Shown piece after piece: positions 33,962 through 38,566 of a stretch of 38,566 nt of DNA. Each line of letters begins with the position of its first letter. Within the stretch, counting starts at the first letter, position 1. The notes under the pieces are model-generated. The model was not told where the DNA came from and ran no database searches. It saw nothing but the letters and a program-made list of their open reading frames with translations. The position numbers and the translations under genes were made by a program. This DNA is from Bacteroidales bacterium (GTDB taxonomy: Bacteria > Bacteroidota > Bacteroidia > Bacteroidales > P3): the NCBI GenBank assembly GCA_016280915.1, contig JAEEHQ010000145.1, positions 1-38,566 of the forward strand, read 5' to 3'.

Positions 33962-35227
33962 TTAGCAGAGTTCGTGAATCACAAGGCCGGAGCGCAGCTT
34001 AGGCTCGAACCATGTGGTCTTCGGGGGCATGATGTTGCCGGTGTCGGCAATGTCGATGATCTGCTTCATGCTGACGGGATAGAGGGCGAAGGCGACTTTC
34101 ATCTCGCCGTTGTCAACGCGTCGTTTCAGCTCGCCGAGGCCACGGATGCCGCCAACGAAGTCGATGCGCTTGTCGGTGCGGAGGTCTTTGATGCCAAGCA
34201 CCTTGTCCAGCACGAGGTTGGAGAGGATGGTGACGTCGAGGACTCCGATGGGGTCGTTGTCGTTGTAGGTGCCGGGCTTGGCGGTCATCTTGTACCAGTG
34301 GCCGTCGAGGTACATGCTATGTTCATGCAGTTTGGTGGGTTTGTAGATTTCGGTGCCCATGTCCTGCAGGTCGTAGCTTTCACCAACAGCAGCGATGAAC
34401 TGCTCTTTGCTGAGGCCGTTGAGGTCTTTGACCACGCGGTTGTAGTCGATGACGTTGAGCTGGTTGTCAGGGAAAATAACGGTCATGAAGTAGTTGTACT
34501 CTTCCTTGCCGGTGTGTTTGGGGTTCTGCTCTTTCTTCTCCTGTCCCACGAGGGCGGCAGCGGCACTGCGGTGGTGGCCGTCGGCAATGTACATGGCGGG
34601 CACTTTCTTGTCGAAGAGTTCGACCAGTTCGGCAATCATGGCCTTGTCGTCGATGACCCAGAAACGATGGCCGAAGCCGTCTTCCTTGGCGATGAAGTCG
34701 TAGATGGGCTTCTGAGCTGTGACGGTGGCAACGATTTCGTCAATGCGGGCCACGGCGGGATAGGCGAAGAAAACGGGCTCGACGTTGGCGTTGGTGATGC
34801 GGACGTGCTTCATGCGGTCCTCTTCCTTGTCCTTGCGGGTCAGCTCATGTTTCTTGATGACCTTGTTCACATAGTCCTCGCTATAGGCGCAGGCCACGAT
34901 GCCGTACTGCCATTTGGCGTGGGCATCTTTGGGGTTCATGCTCTGGGCATAGATGTAGAGTTTCTCCTCTTCGTCCTTGACCAGCCAGCCGAGGTCCTTG
35001 AACATATTGTAGTTCTTCACCACCTGGAGATAGACTTCGGGCGAATGCTCGTCAGTGCCTTTGGGGAGGTCGATCTCAGCCTTGGTGACATGGAGCAAGC
35101 TGTAGGGGTTGCCCTCGCATTCTACGCGGGCTTCTTCAGAATTCAAAACGTCGTAGGGACGTGAAGCCAGTTTCTCAACGATGTCCACCGGGGGGCGGAA
35201 TCCTTTAAAAGGTTTGATAACGCTCAT
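33962..35227 (-). CDS. DUF1015 family protein
   Basis: A 421-residue cytoplasmic protein of the DUF1015 family. Family features: KPFKGFRPP at the N-terminus followed by RPYDVL, a central region with YIYAQ, and the most conserved motif YIADGHHRSAAA around residue 214, then DPIGVLDVTIL and the C-terminal VDNGEMKVAFALYPVS. The family is widespread and sometimes called a SerB- or HipA-adjacent uncharacterised protein; its reaction is not known to me. It has its own promoter (35272-35304) and a strong terminator, so it is a separate unit despite lying behind nhaC. A long antisense frame on the plus strand is not real. Confidence 0.93.
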   Translation of the reverse strand: MSVIKPFKGFRPPVDIVEKLASRPYDVLNSEEARVECEGNPYSLLHVTKAEIDLPKGTDEHSPEVYLQVVKNYNMFKDLGWLVKDEEEKLYIYAQSMNPKDAHAKWQYGIVACAYSEDYVNKVIKKHELTRKDKEEDRMKHVRITNANVEPVFFAYPAVARIDEIVATVTAQKPIYDFIAKEDGFGHRFWVIDDKAMIAELVELFDKKVPAMYIADGHHRSAAAALVGQEKKEQNPKHTGKEEYNYFMTVIFPDNQLNVIDYNRVVKDLNGLSKEQFIAAVGESYDLQDMGTEIYKPTKLHEHSMYLDGHWYKMTAKPGTYNDNDPIGVLDVTILSNLVLDKVLGIKDLRTDKRIDFVGGIRGLGELKRRVDNGEMKVAFALYPVSMKQIIDIADTGNIMPPKTTWFEPKLRSGLVIHELC

Positions 35228-35271
35228 ATTTGTGTCTTTTTAATTGTTGATTTATACATTAAATTGGAACT

Positions 35272-35304
35272 GCAAAGATACACATTAAATTTGACGTGGA
35301 CAAA
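35272..35304 (-). promoter_or_regulatory. Promoter of the DUF1015 gene
   Basis: On the minus strand TATCTTTGC (35280-35272) has TTTG (35304-35301) 20 bases upstream, almost touching the nhaC stop codon. Confidence 0.75.
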
Positions 35305-36741
35305 TTATTTTTCTTCATTGCGGAAAATCTTGTAGCCTAGCATGGCGATGGTGATGGACATCAAGGGCGAGATGAGGTTGAAGAAGCAGTAGGGTAGATA
35401 CTCTAAGGTTGGCACCTTGAGCACCAGCGATTGGGTCATGCCGCAGGTGTTCCAAGGGACAAGGACCGAGGTGACTGTGGCGGAGTCCTCGGTGGAGCGG
35501 CTCAGCAGGCGTCCTTCAAAGCCTTTCTCTTTGTAAAGCTTTTTGTAAATGTTGCCAGTCAGGACGATGCTAAGGTATTGATCGCCGGTTACCATGTTGG
35601 ATAATAGGCCTGTGGCAACGGTGGTGGAGACAAGCGAACGCCGCCCGCTAATGCCCTTGGCCAATGCCGAGGTGATGCTTTGTATCATGCCTGTGCCTGT
35701 CAGTGCCCCACCAAAGGCAGCGGCACAGAAGATGAGGAACACGGTGCTCAGCATCCCCCTCATGCCACGTGTCTGCACAAGGCTGGTGAGGGCTTCATTG
35801 CCGGTGTCAATGGAGGTGGAACTATAATAGGTAAGCATCAGACCACGAAAGTTGTTGCCTTCTCCTATTTGGTTGATGATGTCGGGTTGGGCAGTGAGCA
35901 TTACCATGCCAGCTATGAATGCCGAGAGGAACAGCACGATGGCAGCAGGCAACCGCAGGGCAATTAATATGCCGGTAACCACCGGTACAAGGAGTAGCCA
36001 AGGACTGATGACAAATACTCTATCCAACCCTTCGGCAAAGAGGTCTGCTTGTATGCCGCTGTCGGTGGAATGGCATAGACTTGCCACGAGGAATATGACA
36101 AGGGCGATGGTGAATGATGGCACGGTGGTGATGAGCATGTAGCGGATGTGTTTGAACAGCGGCACCTCGCCGACCGATGAGGCCAGCACGGTTGTGTCAG
36201 AGAGCGGGGAAATCTTGTCGCCGAAATAGGAACCAGAAATGATGGCTCCCGCTGTCCACCCAATCGAGTAGCCGTGTGCGGTACCGATGCCCATCAGGGC
36301 GATGCCAATGGTGGCGACGGTTGTCCAAGAACTGCCGGTGACTACCGATACCAAGGCGCATATCAGACAGGCGACAAAGAGGAACACCGAGGGACTGACA
36401 ATCTTCATGCCGTAGTAAATCATTGTCGGCACCACGCCGCTCATCATCCAGCTGCCCGACACGGCGCCGATCAAGAAAAGTATTAGGATGGCTGACCCGA
36501 TGGTCTTCACGTTGTTGGAAATGGCTTTGTCGATGTTGCTCCAGGGTACCCGGTAGCCAATCATCGCAATAGCCACCGCCACACCCGCCGAAAGAAGCAA
36601 AGCCGTCTGGCTGGCCCCGTCCAAAGCGTCGGAGCCGAACACCCGAATTACGACTACCTGCAATGCAATCAGCACAGCAAGGGGTATCAATGCTACCGTC
36701 CAGTGGATGTGGGGGGAGGGAGTGGGGGAGGTTGTCTCCAT
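35305..36741 (-). CDS. nhaC: NhaC-family Na+/H+ antiporter
   Basis: A 478-residue inner-membrane antiporter with about 11-12 hydrophobic segments. The NhaC family signature GSYFGDKISPLSDTTVLAS lies around residue 171. Other conserved parts are VTGSSWTTVATIGIALMGIG and, near the C-terminus, STEDSATVTSVLVPWNTCG. It should exchange Na+ for H+ (or related organic ions) across the membrane, fitting with the ion-pumping pyrophosphatase at the other end of the window, although the two are not linked genetically. The start codon follows the stop of the preceding small gene by one base, so it is translated as part of that operon. Confidence 0.93.
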   Translation of the reverse strand: METTSPTPSPHIHWTVALIPLAVLIALQVVVIRVFGSDALDGASQTALLLSAGVAVAIAMIGYRVPWSNIDKAISNNVKTIGSAILILFLIGAVSGSWMMSGVVPTMIYYGMKIVSPSVFLFVACLICALVSVVTGSSWTTVATIGIALMGIGTAHGYSIGWTAGAIISGSYFGDKISPLSDTTVLASSVGEVPLFKHIRYMLITTVPSFTIALVIFLVASLCHSTDSGIQADLFAEGLDRVFVISPWLLLVPVVTGILIALRLPAAIVLFLSAFIAGMVMLTAQPDIINQIGEGNNFRGLMLTYYSSTSIDTGNEALTSLVQTRGMRGMLSTVFLIFCAAAFGGALTGTGMIQSITSALAKGISGRRSLVSTTVATGLLSNMVTGDQYLSIVLTGNIYKKLYKEKGFEGRLLSRSTEDSATVTSVLVPWNTCGMTQSLVLKVPTLEYLPYCFFNLISPLMSITIAMLGYKIFRNEEK

Positions 36742-36742
36742 A

Positions 36743-37075
36743 CTATAGAGCTATCTTGTGGCGAAAAAAAATGTCGAAGCTATGCTGTAGTTTAGAGGGG
36801 TCGGTCTGATATGAGTTGTCGCCATAGTAGCAATCGGCCAGCACTTCATAGAGTCGGCAGAATTCACCGAGGTCGTGCTTGCCTCGTTGTGCATCAATGG
36901 TGAGCGAAAGCAACTCCAAAGCACGGTCAGCAGCACGATGGCATTGTTCTATGTTGCCCTTATTCTTCCATCGATTGGCTCGCGATACCTCGCTGCCGAT
37001 GTTCAGCATCTGCTCCGCCAATGACATTTCTGCCCAGCGTCCAGCGGCCAATTCCGTGTGTTGGTATTCGCTCAT
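36743..37075 (-). CDS. Small conserved hypothetical protein paired with DUF5674
   Basis: A 110-residue, mainly helical protein. It begins MSEYQHTELAAGRWAEMSLA, a start I recall in a widespread uncharacterised family, and has a helical repeat-like middle (RAADRALELLSLTID). It has no membrane segment or catalytic motif. It overlaps the DUF5674 gene by 4 bases (ATGA) and is separated from nhaC by one base. Function unknown; the strict coupling suggests it works with DUF5674. Confidence 0.75.
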   Translation of the reverse strand: MSEYQHTELAAGRWAEMSLAEQMLNIGSEVSRANRWKNKGNIEQCHRAADRALELLSLTIDAQRGKHDLGEFCRLYEVLADCYYGDNSYQTDPSKLQHSFDIFFRHKIAL

Positions 37076-37410
37076 ATAATCAAAGAGTTTACAATATTAA
37101 CTATTTGTTTCCGAACAATAGGGTCCAATACGTCGCGACTTCGGTTTCCTTGGAAAGGACGGATATTGATGAGAGAGTCGAACTCAATAAAATCATCCCC
37201 ATCCATCTCAGGGTACAGATTGATACCCCACAAATCTGCCAGCATCGAGCCTTGCGACAACATCTCTTTTTCAATATCGGCATGCAGTTCGGCATCAAGT
37301 CCGAGGGTTCCCTTCTTCACATCTACAACAGCTTTAATCATGTCGCCAAAATAGCCGGGCAACATGTCATTCAGTTCGCTGTGTTTGATAGGTTGCGAAA
37401 TGATTATCAT
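37072..37410 (-). CDS. DUF5674 family protein
   Basis: A 112-residue protein that matches the DUF5674 pattern: MIIISQPIK at the start, MIKAVVDVKKGTLGLDAELHADIE, LWGINLYPE and the C-terminal FDSLINIRPFQGNRSRDV. It is an alpha/beta single domain with conserved acidic and basic residues, but no known activity. First gene of a three-gene unit with the MSEY protein and nhaC. A promoter-like element lies 25 bases upstream. Confidence 0.85.
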   Translation of the reverse strand: MIIISQPIKHSELNDMLPGYFGDMIKAVVDVKKGTLGLDAELHADIEKEMLSQGSMLADLWGINLYPEMDGDDFIEFDSLINIRPFQGNRSRDVLDPIVRKQIVNIVNSLII

Positions 37411-37434
37411 ATTAAAGATTGTTATTTATTGATT

Positions 37435-37443
37435 GCAAAAATA
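37435..37443 (-). promoter_or_regulatory. -7 promoter element of the DUF5674-nhaC unit
   Basis: On the minus strand TATTTTTGC (37443-37435) is a perfect -7 match. No clear TTG at -33. Confidence 0.6.
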
Positions 37444-37470
37444 CGATTTTTTCGTGACATGGGAAATAAA

Positions 37471-37503
37471 TTTGGCTGAATGGGAAAAACTTCGTAATTT
37501 TGC
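37471..37503 (+). promoter_or_regulatory. Promoter of ncRNA copy B
   Basis: TAATTTTGC (37495-37503) with TTTG (37471-37474) 20 bases upstream. Transcription would start around 37510, at the first hairpin of the RNA. Confidence 0.7.
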
Positions 37504-37504
37504 A

Positions 37505-37707
37505 AACGATTTCAACGGTGAAATCACGAAGCGTTATGCTCGTTCTGTGTATGGGAACGTAGGAAACTTCCATCGAAAAGCAGAATCTGTGTAATGGCTT
37601 ACGCTGTATAGCGTGGGCTTTCTGCATCTTCTCTTTTCAAGGTAATTCCTACGACCTCCATACAAGAAGGGTGTACGGCACCACGCTTCTTTTATTGTAT
37701 AATGCTC
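37505..37707 (+). ncRNA. Structured RNA element, copy B (family unrecognised)
   Basis: The second copy of the element at 30350-30566. A 5' hairpin GATTTCA/TGAAATC precedes the closing stem 37528-37534 with 37683-37689 (7 bp). Further stems: 37548-37554 with 37658-37664 (7 bp, extendable with one bulge); 37558-37565 with 37646-37653 (8 bp); GAAAAG/CTTTTC (37575-37580, 37633-37638); CAGAA/TTCTG; and the apical ACGCT/AGCGT (37601-37605, 37610-37614). Conserved primary sequence: GAAGCGTTATGCT, TAATGGCTT, TAGCGTGGGCT, CCACGCTTCTTTT and TGTATAATGCT. The helices differ from copy A mainly by paired changes. It ends about 55 bases before an unrelated membrane-protein gene. Confidence 0.8.
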
Positions 37708-37762
37708 AACGGGGTGCGGGAGAGGACAGAACTGATGAGCCGACAGAAAACGGCATATTATT

Positions 37763-38245
37763 ATGAATGAATATGTGCAAAAGTACCTAGAAAAACGCGA
37801 TGCTCAAAGAAAAGAAGATTTAATGAGGCAGGCACAACAACAGATGAATAACTTGCGAATAGGAGTAAGAGAATACCCAAAAGATTCTGAATATGACCGC
37901 AATGATTATCCATATTGGGACACTGAGAAGGGAAAGCATTATCGATACAATGTGGGAGAAATATCGGAAGAAGAGTGCAGACTCCTTGTTCAGGATACTC
38001 CTGAAGAAAAGATATTTGTAGAAAAAAATGAGAGAAGTGTTTGGTATGTATTTGCAACATTCATATTAATTCTTTCATCCATTGGTCTACTTGTTTTGAG
38101 TATTTTTAGTATTACTGAAGAAACTGTGTTGTATTTTCTTATAGGATTGGGTGAGTTTTTCGTGGTGTCGCTCTTTTGTGCAATTGTACAATTACTTGCG
38201 AACATTAAACAAGATGTTGACAATCTATTATCAATGCAAGAGTAG
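37763..38245 (+). CDS. Hypothetical two-helix membrane protein
   Basis: A 160-residue protein. The N-terminal 90 residues are hydrophilic and charged, with a likely coiled coil (YLEKRDAQRKEDLMRQAQQQ). Two transmembrane helices follow (about 94-113 and 121-146) and then a short tail. No family is recognised. The topology suggests a cytoplasmic domain anchored by a hairpin of two helices. It is preceded by ncRNA copy B and followed by an inverted repeat. Codon use is more AT-rich than in the housekeeping genes, as might be expected for an acquired gene. Confidence 0.65.
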   Translation: MNEYVQKYLEKRDAQRKEDLMRQAQQQMNNLRIGVREYPKDSEYDRNDYPYWDTEKGKHYRYNVGEISEEECRLLVQDTPEEKIFVEKNERSVWYVFATFILILSSIGLLVLSIFSITEETVLYFLIGLGEFFVVSLFCAIVQLLANIKQDVDNLLSMQE

Positions 38246-38296
38246 ATCTTCCGATATCTCTGTTTTTTCACTAGTTAGGATATTCGATAGATAAGG

Positions 38297-38323
38297 CTGA
38301 GGCGGATTTGCGATCCGCCTCAG
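38297..38323. terminator. Strong inverted repeat between convergent genes, possible bidirectional terminator
   Basis: CTGAGGCGGAT (38297-38307) and ATCCGCCTCAG (38313-38323) are perfectly complementary over 11 bp with a 5-base loop. T-runs are short on both sides. It lies between convergent genes, which fits a bidirectional terminator. Confidence 0.55.
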
Positions 38324-38383
38324 TTGTAATGTGGACCTATAATCCACTATGAAATACATATAACTAAACTAATAAGATTAGTC

Positions 38384-38566
38384 CTATTCCCTCCACCTCT
38401 TCAGCTGGGGGAAGTAGCCGCGCAACATCTCTTTGTATTCTTCGCGGGTTAGGGGTTTGGGCATCTGCTTGTTCACTTCGTCGACAAATTGGGAGCAGTG
38501 CTCTATCATTTCTTCCATGGTGCAGTCTTGGAGGAATTTGCCGTCTTGGTAGCAATAGCGGCAGTA
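38384..38566 (-). CDS. Putative zinc-ribbon protein, 3' end only
   Basis: The window cuts this minus-strand gene; only the last 60 residues are present. They read YCRYCYQDGKFLQDCTMEEM, a helix with IEHCSQFVDEVNKQM, then LTREEY and the end FPQLKRWRE before TAG (38386-38384). This matches the small putative zinc-ribbon family (zf-ribbon_2 type) found in Bacteroidota and Firmicutes: CxxC and a downstream Cys for metal binding, then a conserved helical tail. The other cysteine pair should lie beyond the edge. Function unknown. Frames on the same bases in other phases are not real. Confidence 0.8.
   Translation of the reverse strand, partial: YCRYCYQDGKFLQDCTMEEMIEHCSQFVDEVNKQMPKPLTREEYKEMLRGYFPQLKRWRE

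Noticed and set aside
33923-35164. A 413-codon plus-strand open frame
   Set aside because: It is antisense to the well-supported DUF1015 gene, has Val/Gly/His-rich composition typical of reversed codons and no recognisable domain.
37412-37627. 71-codon minus-strand open frame
   Set aside because: It overlaps ncRNA copy B and two promoters; no protein-like features.
1-38566. tRNA, rRNA, CRISPR arrays, insertion sequences
   Set aside because: I looked for cloverleaf-like ends, regularly spaced repeats and transposase motifs and saw none; by-eye inspection could miss degenerate copies.

Overview
This window reads as chromosomal DNA of a member of the Bacteroidota, most likely order Bacteroidales. 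Several intergenic regions carry the TAnnTTTGC -7 promoter element typical of that phylum, often with a TTG about 19-21 bases upstream. The gene content also fits: a divergent membrane pyrophosphatase, a DUF2723 membrane glycosyltransferase, an Lnb-type (DUF4105) lipoprotein N-acyltransferase, an FISUMP/C-type-lectin-like lipoprotein, an AAA_14/DUF4143 ATPase, and an F-ATPase subunit a with the long N-terminal extension. I see no rRNA, tRNA, CRISPR array or transposase.

Left part (1-29,000) is mostly housekeeping. Minus-strand hppA (ion-pumping pyrophosphatase) diverges from argS. argS is followed by an acyl-ACP thioesterase, an S41 C-terminal processing protease and a YD-repeat-like lipoprotein. 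After a gene-free gap come arginine deiminase, the DUF2723 glycosyltransferase, a small ribbon-helix-helix protein, a solitary atpB and pgk, which ends in a clear terminator. A YgiQ-type radical SAM protein converges on a HerA-like (DUF853) ATPase. A plus-strand run then holds yggS, a YitT-family membrane protein, rpe, rlmI-like, folE, a LolA-like protein, tsaB and an OppB-type permease. This run converges on a minus-strand pair, an MscS channel followed by lnb.

Right part (29,000-38,566) is more accessory. It holds an AlkZ-related protein, a long gap with 11-bp iteron-like repeats, and an FISUMP lipoprotein whose C-terminus looks like the variable region of a diversity-generating retroelement target. 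Next are an AAA_14/DUF4143 ATPase flanked by diverged direct repeats of about 65 bp, two anchored hypothetical proteins, DUF1015, an NhaC antiporter behind a tightly packed DUF5674 pair, a two-helix membrane protein, and the 3' end of a putative zinc-ribbon protein.

The most interesting feature is a pair of structured RNA elements of about 200 nt, at about 30,350-30,566 and 37,505-37,707. Each sits behind its own TAnnTTTGC promoter. Both can fold into the same long interrupted hairpin, and the paired stems differ between copies by compensatory base changes. The apical hairpin is strongly conserved and the closing stem runs into a short U-tract. They precede unrelated genes, so they look like a mobile or duplicated non-coding RNA family rather than a gene-specific riboswitch. 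I could not match them to a family I know with certainty.
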